DNA from: Sulfuricurvum sp.
GTDB taxonomy: Bacteria > Campylobacterota > Campylobacteria > Campylobacterales > Sulfurimonadaceae
Length of the DNA stretch: 5,712 nucleotides
NCBI GenBank assembly: GCA_030679635.1
Contig: JAUXSZ010000068.1
Span: 1-5,712, forward strand
Reading direction: 5' to 3'
Notes under the pieces: generated by a model
Seen by the model: the letters and a program-made list of their open reading frames with translations, nothing else
Database searches by the model: none
Told to the model about the DNA's origin: nothing
Part shown: in pieces, positions 1-5,712 of the stretch
Layout of the letters: every line of letters begins with the position of its first letter
Numbering within the stretch: position 1 is the first letter of the stretch
Translations under genes and position numbers: made by a program

Positions 1-1392
1 ATCCCCGATAATCCCTTCGATCTGCATGCACGAGCTGAAAAAAGAACTGTCCAGATAGTGGATATCTCCGGCATCTTGCAAGCCGAAAATATGCTCCCGC
101 CATGAAGCGAGATCTGCTCCCAAATGCTCCATAAGCATCACGAGGAGCTTTAGCTTCGCTGGATCAGAGACAACCGTATCGGCATTCTCTTTTAAAAAGC
201 TTCCCAATGAAGAGAGGGCATAAGCGAGCGCCGTAAATTCAAAAAGATTATTAATCGCCCCCACATAAACCCCCAAAACTCCATCGACAAAATTCTTAAG
301 ATTTTGTGCGCTAGGTTCTTCTTCAAGGGTGCTAAGCTTGTCTCTCCACTCCTCATCCAAACTCGCCAAATCGCGAATTTCATCCAGTACATCACCGCCA
401 ATATCGCTAATATACTCGCTAGAAGTTGTCTTTTGAACAAAACTTTGGCGCAACATCTGTTCTTCATTGGATTGTAGGAGTCGTGTTTCTTTGGCGACTG
501 TTATTTCTTTTTGAACAACCGGATCGCTCACTACAGCTACTTTTACCGCAGCTTTTGTTTCAATTACCGGTGCCATTTTTTCAGATGGCTTTGACGCCTT
601 TAGTTTAATCATCGCGCTACTTTCACGATCCATACCAAGACGCACGCATGCAATATTATCTTGTGCGATACACTTCGATCCCAATTCTTTTATCAATATG
701 CTAGCCTTGGGCTGTACATCGATGGGCGTTTCAAATTTCATCGTAACAAAAATTTCTTCAAAATTTTCTTCCACAATGATGCTAAGAGGCTGCTCATTAC
801 TCACGCCATGACGCATAAGTTCATAAAAAAGTTCAATTGCTGTATCCACATTTAACGACGATACCCTATGGTTTTCACATCGCATTAATATCCACATTCC
901 AAAATCCATCATGGCTTCACTATCAATAATATCAAAAATAGTTTTGAAATGGCGTACATCTGAACAAAAAGGGTTGAGAGCATCTTTATGCGATAACCTC
1001 TTGAATTTTCCTTCTCTTAAATGAAGTAATTCCCCAAAACTTTGAAGTTTGAAACGGATAAGATCCTTATCAATTGGTTTATGAATATAAGCAGCCACCC
1101 CTAAGGAAGCAAAATTTTCTTCCATTTTTGTATCTATTGCCGCCGTTACAATCATAATAATAATTTCTGGATAACGTTTTTTAATAATCTTTGATGCTTC
1201 AAATCCATCAAGCCGAGGCATCATGATATCCATCAAAATAATGTGCGGATGCCAATCCTCAACGATATCAATCGCTTCAATTCCATCTTGAGCTTCTCTA
1301 ATCTCAAAACCTTCCATCTTATGACAGATTGCTTGGAGAAGAGCCCGATTGGTTTCATAATCGTCAACAATTAGAAGCCTTAATTTACCCAT
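1..1392 (-). CDS. Response regulator with CheY-like receiver and uncharacterised C-terminal regions (partial, 3' end beyond window)
   Basis: An open frame of 464 codons starts at the ATG at 1392-1390 and reaches position 1 without a stop, so the C-terminus is missing. The start is supported by a GAAGGGG ribosome-binding site six bases upstream. Residues 4-120 form a complete receiver domain: acidic pair D10/D11, phospho-acceptor D55 in LMDIMMPRLDG, T83 and K105-P106. It should therefore be phosphorylated by a histidine kinase. Residues 125-265 match no family I recognise; the stretch around ELFYELMRHG (187-196) faintly recalls the N-box region of a kinase-type ATPase but lacks the key Asn, so this is only a thought. 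An Ala/Val/Lys-rich linker (about 266-300) leads to a predicted all-helical region (330-464). No DNA-binding HTH, GGDEF, EAL or HD-GYP motif is visible. The 5' half is AT-rich compared with the neighbouring operon. No sensor kinase lies in the window. Receiver call is firm; output function is unknown. Confidence 0.93.
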   Translation of the reverse strand, partial: MGKLRLLIVDDYETNRALLQAICHKMEGFEIREAQDGIEAIDIVEDWHPHIILMDIMMPRLDGFEASKIIKKRYPEIIIMIVTAAIDTKMEENFASLGVAAYIHKPIDKDLIRFKLQSFGELLHLREGKFKRLSHKDALNPFCSDVRHFKTIFDIIDSEAMMDFGMWILMRCENHRVSSLNVDTAIELFYELMRHGVSNEQPLSIIVEENFEEIFVTMKFETPIDVQPKASILIKELGSKCIAQDNIACVRLGMDRESSAMIKLKASKPSEKMAPVIETKAAVKVAVVSDPVVQKEITVAKETRLLQSNEEQMLRQSFVQKTTSSEYISDIGGDVLDEIRDLASLDEEWRDKLSTLEEEPSAQNLKNFVDGVLGVYVGAINNLFEFTALAYALSSLGSFLKENADTVVSDPAKLKLLVMLMEHLGADLASWREHIFGLQDAGDIHYLDSSFFSSCMQIEGIIGD

Positions 1393-1548
1393 TAAAAACC
1401 CCTTCAAGAATAAAAATCAAACATGTATAATAAATTTAGACGACGATAGTATTACATATTTTTATCACATTCTTGATTGTAATATAAATAAAATTTAATT
1501 ACGCATATTGTCATAAGTTTATTACATCCGTATAACATCTTTAGTTTG
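1393..1548 (-). promoter_or_regulatory. AT-rich intergenic region upstream of the response regulator gene
   Basis: These 156 bases between the mogA stop and the response regulator ATG are strongly AT-rich. On the minus strand there are -10-like words (TATACA at 1429-1424, TAATAC nearby) but no good -35 at matching spacing. A weak -35 is common in Campylobacterota sigma70 promoters. No sigma54 GG-N10-GC element or sigma28 box is seen. The ribosome-binding site GAAGGGG lies at the gene-proximal end. The gap most likely carries the promoter of the response regulator gene, because all upstream genes overlap while this one stands apart. The exact promoter cannot be fixed from sequence alone. Confidence 0.4.
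1450..1526. repeat. Three short TATTACA/TGTAATA words
   Basis: TATTACA occurs at 1450-1456 and 1520-1526, both extending to TATTACAT. Its reverse complement TGTAATA occurs at 1478-1484. The centres are about 28 and 42 bases apart. They could be half-sites for a regulator controlling the response regulator gene, but in DNA this AT-rich three copies of a seven-base word can arise by chance. Confidence 0.25.
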
Positions 1549-1553
1549 TTATA
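1531..1553. repeat. AT-only inverted repeat spanning the mogA stop codon
   Basis: TATAACA (1531-1537) and TGTTATA (1547-1553) form a perfect seven-base inverted repeat with a nine-base loop, and the mogA TAA lies inside one arm. With only one G-C pair and no following T-run on the minus strand, it does not look like an efficient intrinsic terminator. It may mark weak termination or mRNA 3'-end processing, or mean nothing. Reported because it is the only stem-loop candidate at the operon end. Confidence 0.25.
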
Positions 1554-2073
1554 ATTTCGGTCTAAACGCCTTAATTACCTCTTCGTTACACTCTAAATAA
1601 TCTCCACCGATTAAATCAATACAATACGGCACGGCAGGAAATACCGCATCCAGACACTCACGGATCGATTTAGGCTTTCCAGGGAGGTTGATAATCAGTG
1701 ATTGTCCGCGAATCCCGGCTGTTTGGCGTGATAAAATCGCCGTAGGAACGTATTTTAGGCTAACAGTCCGCATCAGCTCTCCGAATCCCGGCATCATCTT
1801 CTGGCATACTTTTTCGGTAGCTTCCGGGGTTACGTCACGCAATGCAGGACCCGTTCCCCCCGTAGTAACCACAAGGCAACACCCTTGCGTATCGCACAAC
1901 TCCATCATCGTTTCCTCAATCGTCCTTTGATCATCAGGGATACAGCGATAAACGATCTCGTGTGCACTTTTGAGATAATCCCTCATCGTCTCTTGGATTG
2001 CGACACCCGATATGTCCTCATAAATCCCTGCACTGGCACGGTCAGATGCCGTAATTACCCCTATTTTAATCAT
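1549..2073 (-). CDS. mogA: Molybdopterin adenylyltransferase MogA
   Basis: This cytoplasmic enzyme activates molybdopterin by adenylylation, giving the MPT-AMP intermediate into which MoeA inserts molybdate. The 174-residue product shows family motifs throughout: SDRASAG near the N-terminus, IPDDQ with D47, TTGGTGPA at 70-77 followed by RDVTPEAT with D80, the block MPGFGELMR to PTAILSRQTAG, and INLPGKPKSI. D47 and D80 correspond to the aspartates known to matter in E. coli MogA (D49 and D82). The C-terminus AFRPKL also matches E. coli (AFRPK). It is shorter than the 195-residue E. coli protein, mainly between the PKSI motif and PYCI. The start chosen is the ATG at 2073-2071: AGGAG at 2085-2081 sits seven bases upstream, whereas an in-frame GTG at 2079 would be one base from it. 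The ATG shares ATGA with the bioV stop, implying translational coupling. No other molybdenum cofactor gene is in the window. Confidence 0.96.
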   Translation of the reverse strand: MIKIGVITASDRASAGIYEDISGVAIQETMRDYLKSAHEIVYRCIPDDQRTIEETMMELCDTQGCCLVVTTGGTGPALRDVTPEATEKVCQKMMPGFGELMRTVSLKYVPTAILSRQTAGIRGQSLIINLPGKPKSIRECLDAVFPAVPYCIDLIGGDYLECNEEVIKAFRPKL

Positions 2074-2585
2074 GTACACTCTCCTAAAAAATGATTTCCT
2101 TTTCGAATCGATGTCACCGTTGCATAGGGGAGAAAAAATTCTTTTGCCCCCTGTGCATCAATAATACGGTCTTCAAGCCCCAAATAGACCTCGATTCGTA
2201 TCCCTTTATCCACAATAGACTGCAGCATATTTTCATCCCAAACATAATTTAGCAATGCATCAAGCTCATCAATGCTTCCCGTGTTTACATCCACTTCCGA
2301 AACAAAGCATGGTGCGAAACACCCCTCTATAAAACGGGAAAGATAATGTTCAGGGTCATAGGTAAACGCAGAGAGCTGAAGCCGTTTGAAGGATGCTTTT
2401 TGGGTTTGAAAAAAAGCGGGGGAAAAAAGTTGCAAGGTATCGATTCGTTGATGTGCATGTACGGCATGATGAACCGCTTTTATCGCGCCATAACTAAATC
2501 CGGCAACGGTATACTCACTCTCTCGTAGATACGGATCAAAAAAACGGCGATCATTGCACAGAGAAAAGCCGCTATAAAACGTCAT
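2070..2585 (-). CDS. bioV: Pimeloyl-ACP methyl ester esterase, BioV type
   Basis: A small alpha/beta-hydrolase of 171 residues resembling H. pylori BioV, which cleaves the methyl ester of pimeloyl-ACP and so ends the BioC-dependent disguised fatty-acid route to the biotin precursor. It does the job of E. coli BioH but is far shorter (BioH is about 256 residues), with a much reduced cap. The visible triad is S31 in the nucleophile elbow GFSYGA (29-34), D139 in GLEDRIID and H165 in GNHFL close to the C-terminus. Other BioV-like stretches are FKRLQL (66-71), DPEHYL (77-82) and KGIRIEVYLG (127-136). The start is fixed because an in-frame TGA lies directly before the ATG. The ribosome-binding site is weak (AAGAGA), fitting coupling to the upstream gene, whose last 14 bases it overlaps. 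The stop shares ATGA with mogA. No bioC, bioF, bioA, bioD or bioB gene is in the window. The substrate is inferred from family resemblance. Confidence 0.87.
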   Translation of the reverse strand: MTFYSGFSLCNDRRFFDPYLRESEYTVAGFSYGAIKAVHHAVHAHQRIDTLQLFSPAFFQTQKASFKRLQLSAFTYDPEHYLSRFIEGCFAPCFVSEVDVNTGSIDELDALLNYVWDENMLQSIVDKGIRIEVYLGLEDRIIDAQGAKEFFLPYATVTSIRKGNHFLGECT

Positions 2586-4236
2586 TCATAGTCTCTTTGG
2601 CCAACGCTTTTGAAATCTGCTCGTACTCGTTCAAAATGGTTTCAAGCTTATCGACACTCCCCATGTGTTGTTCTAGAAGCGTTTTAATCTCGGTATACAA
2701 TCGGTCCAATAAATCGATACTGTCACGCTCGGAGGGTATAAGCGAGGGACCCATTGCGTATTCATGGATCATTGCATGTGCCAGTTCACGTGCCGCCGTA
2801 ACGTCATGAGACGCATTGGAAGCATGCTCCCCAAAGCGAAGATCACATGCGGCGATGCCGGCCAAATGAATTCGGATTTGAGATTCAATTTCGTGCTTTA
2901 GCAGCGGTTCGGCGCTGGGAGGGGTAATCGACTCATTGCTCAGCGTTATTTTTTCGTACGGCAAATCAGACCATGTAGCGGCAAACACTTTACCTGCCTG
3001 ATAGCGTGCTTGATAGTGACGCTGCTGCTGCGAGAGCATCGCTATCTTTTTCTTACCGAACATCACTTTGTCTTTAACGGCTAAAAAATGGTCCATTTTT
3101 ACTTGAAATTCTCTGTTACGAAGGCACAGCAATGCGGCTTCATTGGTTAGGGCCGCAAGTGAAGCCCCGTTGAATCCGACGGTCATTTTGGCAATTTCAT
3201 CAATCGAGAGATCGTGAGGAATATGGTGAAGGTATTTCTCCAAAATAGCACAACGTTCACTCGCCGTGGGAAGCTCAACAAAAACACGGCGATCAAATCT
3301 TCCTGCCCGCAGCAGGGCATTGTCCATCACCTCAATGTTATTGGTTGCGGCGATAACGACAATACCGGCGGTATCTTCAAATCCGTCCATTTCGGTAAGA
3401 AGCTGATTGAGAGTTCCCTCCCGCTCATCGTTACGTCCGCCGTCACGCTTTTTGCCGACGGCATCGATTTCATCGATAAAAATGATGGAAGGAGCATTCT
3501 TTTTAGCAGCCGCAAACAATTCATGAACACGCTTTGCTCCCATTCCTACATAAATCTGAACAAAAGAGGCACCGCTTTGATAAAAAAACGGAACATCCGC
3601 CTCTGCCGCGACCGCTTTTGCTATCATCGTTTTTCCGACACCGGGAGGACCTACAAGCAAGACTCCTCGCGGCATTCGAGCTCCGAAATTATAATAGCGC
3701 TTTGGATTGCGTAAAAAATCAATGATCTCTTCCAGCTCTTCCTTAACATCGCTTATACCGCCGATATCGCTGAAGCGGACATTGGACTTTACGGGGACTA
3801 CCGATGCGTTGCTCGTAGTTTCCGGCTCATGTGATTTTACCGCTACGGGTTCTTCCCTGTGCACTAAACCGCTAACATTAAAGCGACTTTTATAGACCCA
3901 TCCTAATGCGCCGGCAATACCGCCGAAGATAACCAAAAAGAAAATCCAACCGTAAGTTTTTTTCGATTCAATTTTCATCTGAGACATCAGTTCTCTCGAC
4001 AGCTGAGAAGAGTGAATTTTAACGACACCGTAATCTCGCGTAGAGAGATAAGTATACTCCCCATCCATCACGGCATGATCAACGGTTCCTGCTCCGATTA
4101 GCTGAGTCGCTTCTGCCAAAGAAACCGTATCGGAGCTGTCGCGCAACAATGCATACATCAATAAAAGGAGGATGATTCCACCGGATACGAGGAGGATAAG
4201 CTGATTACGGTTAAAATTGGGCCACGTTATGTTCAT
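2572..4236 (-). CDS. FtsH-like membrane AAA+ ATPase with degenerate protease site
   Basis: A 554-residue inner-membrane AAA+ protein with FtsH architecture. Transmembrane helices lie at about 13-31 and 95-115, flanking a roughly 60-residue FtsH_ext-like periplasmic domain. After a linker, the AAA+ module (about 152-395) is intact: Walker A GPPGVGKT (196-203), pore-loop FVQIYVG with Y229, Walker B IIFIDEID (251-258), sensor-1 ATNN (297-300) and arginine fingers R313/R316 in RAGRFDRR. The C-terminal M41-like region is recognisable, but the zinc motif HEAGH is replaced by YQAGK (412-416, bases 3003-2989), losing both His ligands and the catalytic Glu. The third-ligand Asp seems kept (D478 in SHDVTAA). 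The segment after the active-site helix is shortened and lacks the usual PRG-ALG loop. ATP hydrolysis and substrate threading are expected but proteolysis is not. The start is supported by GAGG six bases upstream. It overlaps mtaB by 26 bases and bioV by 14. It is probably a partner of, or paralogue to, a genuine FtsH elsewhere in the genome. Confidence 0.94.
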   Translation of the reverse strand: MNITWPNFNRNQLILLVSGGIILLLLMYALLRDSSDTVSLAEATQLIGAGTVDHAVMDGEYTYLSTRDYGVVKIHSSQLSRELMSQMKIESKKTYGWIFFLVIFGGIAGALGWVYKSRFNVSGLVHREEPVAVKSHEPETTSNASVVPVKSNVRFSDIGGISDVKEELEEIIDFLRNPKRYYNFGARMPRGVLLVGPPGVGKTMIAKAVAAEADVPFFYQSGASFVQIYVGMGAKRVHELFAAAKKNAPSIIFIDEIDAVGKKRDGGRNDEREGTLNQLLTEMDGFEDTAGIVVIAATNNIEVMDNALLRAGRFDRRVFVELPTASERCAILEKYLHHIPHDLSIDEIAKMTVGFNGASLAALTNEAALLCLRNREFQVKMDHFLAVKDKVMFGKKKIAMLSQQQRHYQARYQAGKVFAATWSDLPYEKITLSNESITPPSAEPLLKHEIESQIRIHLAGIAACDLRFGEHASNASHDVTAARELAHAMIHEYAMGPSLIPSERDSIDLLDRLYTEIKTLLEQHMGSVDKLETILNEYEQISKALAKETMNDVL

Positions 4237-5455
4237 CTTCTACCTCATATTTTTCGATTTGAATCCAATTGCCGGATAAATCTTCATCAGAGCGAATCAA
4301 AATTTTGTTAAAAAACTGATCTAATCCGCTATATACTCCATTGTTTTCCGATTCAATCAATACGTCCAACGGAACGTTTACATTACGGCGAAACGCACGA
4401 TTATTGGCATCAATCAGTCCTGTTAGTTCACGCATTCGCGCACTCGAAACCGTACCGTTGACTTCAGGTTTCATCGTCGCACTGGGGGTTCCGTCACGCT
4501 TAGAATAGGTAAACGGATGAATGTGGGTCAAATGAAGTTGTTCAATATTTCGCATCCCCTCTTCCCACAGGGCATCGGTCTCACCCGGGTGTCCCACGAT
4601 AAAATCGGTTCCCAAAGCAAAACCTTTCTCATGCAGCATCCCAAAAAGCTCTACATCGCTCTCAAAACGGTTACGGCGGTTCATTATTTTGAGCATTGCA
4701 TTGGAACTGTGCTGAATGGCGATATGCAAATGGCGCTCTAACCACGGCTCATCCAAAATTTCCAGAAACGCATTATTGATCTGGATGGGTTCCAAACTCC
4801 CGACACGGATACGGCGAACCCCGCGAATCATTGACATTTTTTTCATCAGTTCCGCGATGTTTTTTCCCTCACCCTGACCGTAACTGCCGACATTCGTCCC
4901 TGTGAGAACAAATTCTCCAAAACCGTTTCCAGCCAAACGGTTGACCTGTTCCAGAATTTTTGATTCGTCCATATTTCGAGAATCACCCCGTACAAAAGGG
5001 ATAATGCAGTAGTTGCATCGAAAATTGCACCCCTCTTGAATTTTAATAAAAGCGCGTGATTTTCCAATAAACTCATCGACAATGGCATTATCAATATAGT
5101 TAAGATCACCGATTTCATAAAAACGGCTCTCTGCGGACAACAGCGTATTGATCTTCATTTTTTCTGATTGCCCGAAAACCCCATGTACCTTATTGGCATC
5201 GAAGAGGCTCTCCCCCTTCGTATGCGCTCCGCATCCTGTCAGAAAAAGCTTTTTCCCTTGTTTTTCGATACCGTTGATATAGCCGCGTACGCTCACATCG
5301 GCACCATTGGTCACCGTACAGGAGTTGACCACAACTATCTGGGCTTCTTCTTCATTCTCCGTCACATCATATTCACTTAACGCACTCATCATCACTTGCG
5401 TGTCGTACACATTGGTTCGGCATCCGAAGGTTTTGAAATACACTTTTGGCTTCAT
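4211..5455 (-). CDS. mtaB: tRNA t6A37 C2-methylthiotransferase MtaB
   Basis: A radical-SAM methylthiotransferase of 414 residues. It is predicted to convert t6A at position 37 of ANN-decoding tRNAs (chiefly tRNA-Lys) to ms2t6A using two [4Fe-4S] clusters. The N-terminal UPF0004 domain carries the auxiliary-cluster cysteines C12 (FKTFGCRTN), C46 (NSCTVT) and C75 (TGCGAH). The radical-SAM motif CxxxCxxC is C143/C147/C150, followed by the conserved IIPFVRG segment. Glycine-rich LTGTNVGSYG and IQHSSNAMLKIMNR are typical of the family. A TRAM-like RNA-binding domain occupies roughly 355-410. The N-terminal FGCRTNVYDTQ favours MtaB over MiaB or RimO. The ATG is preceded by GGAGG four bases upstream and shares ATGA with the stop of the MscS gene. 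Its last 26 bases overlap the FtsH-like gene. Length and motifs look complete, with no damage. Confidence 0.95.
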   Translation of the reverse strand: MKPKVYFKTFGCRTNVYDTQVMMSALSEYDVTENEEEAQIVVVNSCTVTNGADVSVRGYINGIEKQGKKLFLTGCGAHTKGESLFDANKVHGVFGQSEKMKINTLLSAESRFYEIGDLNYIDNAIVDEFIGKSRAFIKIQEGCNFRCNYCIIPFVRGDSRNMDESKILEQVNRLAGNGFGEFVLTGTNVGSYGQGEGKNIAELMKKMSMIRGVRRIRVGSLEPIQINNAFLEILDEPWLERHLHIAIQHSSNAMLKIMNRRNRFESDVELFGMLHEKGFALGTDFIVGHPGETDALWEEGMRNIEQLHLTHIHPFTYSKRDGTPSATMKPEVNGTVSSARMRELTGLIDANNRAFRRNVNVPLDVLIESENNGVYSGLDQFFNKILIRSDEDLSGNWIQIEKYEVEDEHNVAQF

Positions 5456-5712
5456 GCTTCCTCCATCGGAGGATGATTTTTGGTTTGAATAGGCCCCGTA
5501 TAAAATGTCTGTGTCGGGTAGGCAATCGTAATATCATCTTCAGCATTAAACGCATCGATGATATCGCCTGAAATCGTACTGCGCAAGGTTAATGTCGCGT
5601 AAGCATTCGTAAGATACCACGCGCTCACTTTCATCCCGTTTATCTCGATAAAGGTAAATACTCTCGGTTCAACATTTGAATTTTTCAAGCTGTATCGGTC
5701 ACGAAGTTTGTT
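5452..5712 (-). CDS. MscS-family mechanosensitive channel, C-terminal fragment (5' end beyond window)
   Basis: The frame is open from the right edge to the TGA at 5454-5452, giving the last 86 residues of a longer protein. The sequence reads NKLRDRYSLKNSNVEPRVFT onward, through INGMKVSAWYLTNAYATLTL, to a segment ending DDITIAYPTQTFYTG and a charged tail. This pattern of beta-strands followed by an IAYPTQ-like ending is typical of the cytoplasmic vestibule domain of MscS-type channels, which open under membrane tension to release osmolytes. A TTG at 5688 could be read as a start, but in-frame coding continues upstream to the edge without a stop, so the gene is cut and not short. The pore-lining helix is outside the window. 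The stop overlaps the mtaB start by four bases, placing it as an upstream member of the operon. I rely on family resemblance of the C-terminal domain only. Confidence 0.82.
   Translation of the reverse strand, partial: NKLRDRYSLKNSNVEPRVFTFIEINGMKVSAWYLTNAYATLTLRSTISGDIIDAFNAEDDITIAYPTQTFYTGPIQTKNHPPMEEA

Noticed and set aside
192..467. Minus-strand open frame of 91 codons in a second frame
   Set aside because: It overlaps the long response regulator frame on the same strand and has no independent features.
661..855. Plus-strand open frame of 64 codons opposite the response regulator
   Set aside because: The minus-strand frame is continuous and has clear receiver motifs. The plus-strand product has no family resemblance.
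1426..1431. Plus-strand TATAAT resembling a -10 box pointing right
   Set aside because: No plus-strand gene follows, there is no matching -35, and such hexamers are expected in DNA this AT-rich.
1531..1553. Intrinsic terminator for the mogA operon
   Set aside because: The stem is seven pairs with a single G-C pair and no T-run follows on the minus strand, so it is listed only as an inverted repeat.
3214..3714. Plus-strand open frame of 166 codons
   Set aside because: It lies wholly antisense to the AAA+ core of the FtsH-like gene, has no recognisable domain and no supporting ribosome-binding site. The frame is open as a by-product of the coding strand.
5452..5688. Separate small 78-codon gene starting at the TTG at 5688
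   Set aside because: The same frame continues open to the window edge and the sequence fits the end of a longer MscS-type channel.
1..5712. CRISPR array, tRNA or rRNA gene, insertion sequence, toxin-antitoxin or phage-defence system
   Set aside because: No regularly spaced repeats, RNA-gene signatures, transposase frames or defence domains were seen. The genes read as ordinary chromosomal functions.

Overview
The window looks like chromosomal DNA from a Campylobacterota (epsilonproteobacterial) organism. The best guess is a free-living Sulfuricurvum/Sulfurimonas-like species. The grounds are a BioV-type pimeloyl-ACP methyl ester esterase, a family first described from Helicobacter pylori; a second, shortened FtsH-like AAA+ protein directly after mtaB; and an MscS channel before mtaB. 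From memory, unverified, this resembles the HP0284-HP0285-HP0286 order in H. pylori. Genus assignment is inference. Every gene I can support lies on the minus strand, so the order of transcription runs from high to low coordinates.

Right block (5712 down to 1549): five genes overlap head to tail. They are the C-terminal end of an MscS-family channel (cut by the window edge), mtaB (tRNA t6A37 methylthiotransferase), a membrane-anchored FtsH-like AAA+ ATPase, bioV and mogA (molybdopterin adenylyltransferase). Their overlaps are 4, 26, 14 and 4 nt, and each internal start has a plausible or fixed translation signal. This strongly suggests one co-transcribed, translationally coupled operon. The functions (membrane tension, tRNA modification, a membrane AAA+ machine, biotin and molybdenum cofactor) do not form one pathway, so the cluster looks like a housekeeping operon.

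Intergenic gap (1393-1548): 156 bases of very AT-rich DNA separate mogA from the next gene. The gap holds short repeated TATTACA/TGTAATA words and an AT-only inverted repeat at the mogA stop. It has no convincing GC-rich terminator and only weak promoter-like sequence.

Left block (1392 down to 1): a single open frame of 464 codons runs off the left edge without a stop. It encodes a response regulator with an intact CheY-like receiver followed by long output regions I cannot assign to a known family. Its N-terminal half is clearly more AT-rich than the operon.

The most notable point is that the FtsH-like protein keeps a complete AAA+ ATPase but has lost the zinc-protease signature HEAGH (here YQAGK). 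It is predicted to be a membrane-bound unfoldase or chaperone, or a regulatory partner of the true FtsH, and not a protease. I found no CRISPR array, tRNA, rRNA, insertion sequence or defence system.
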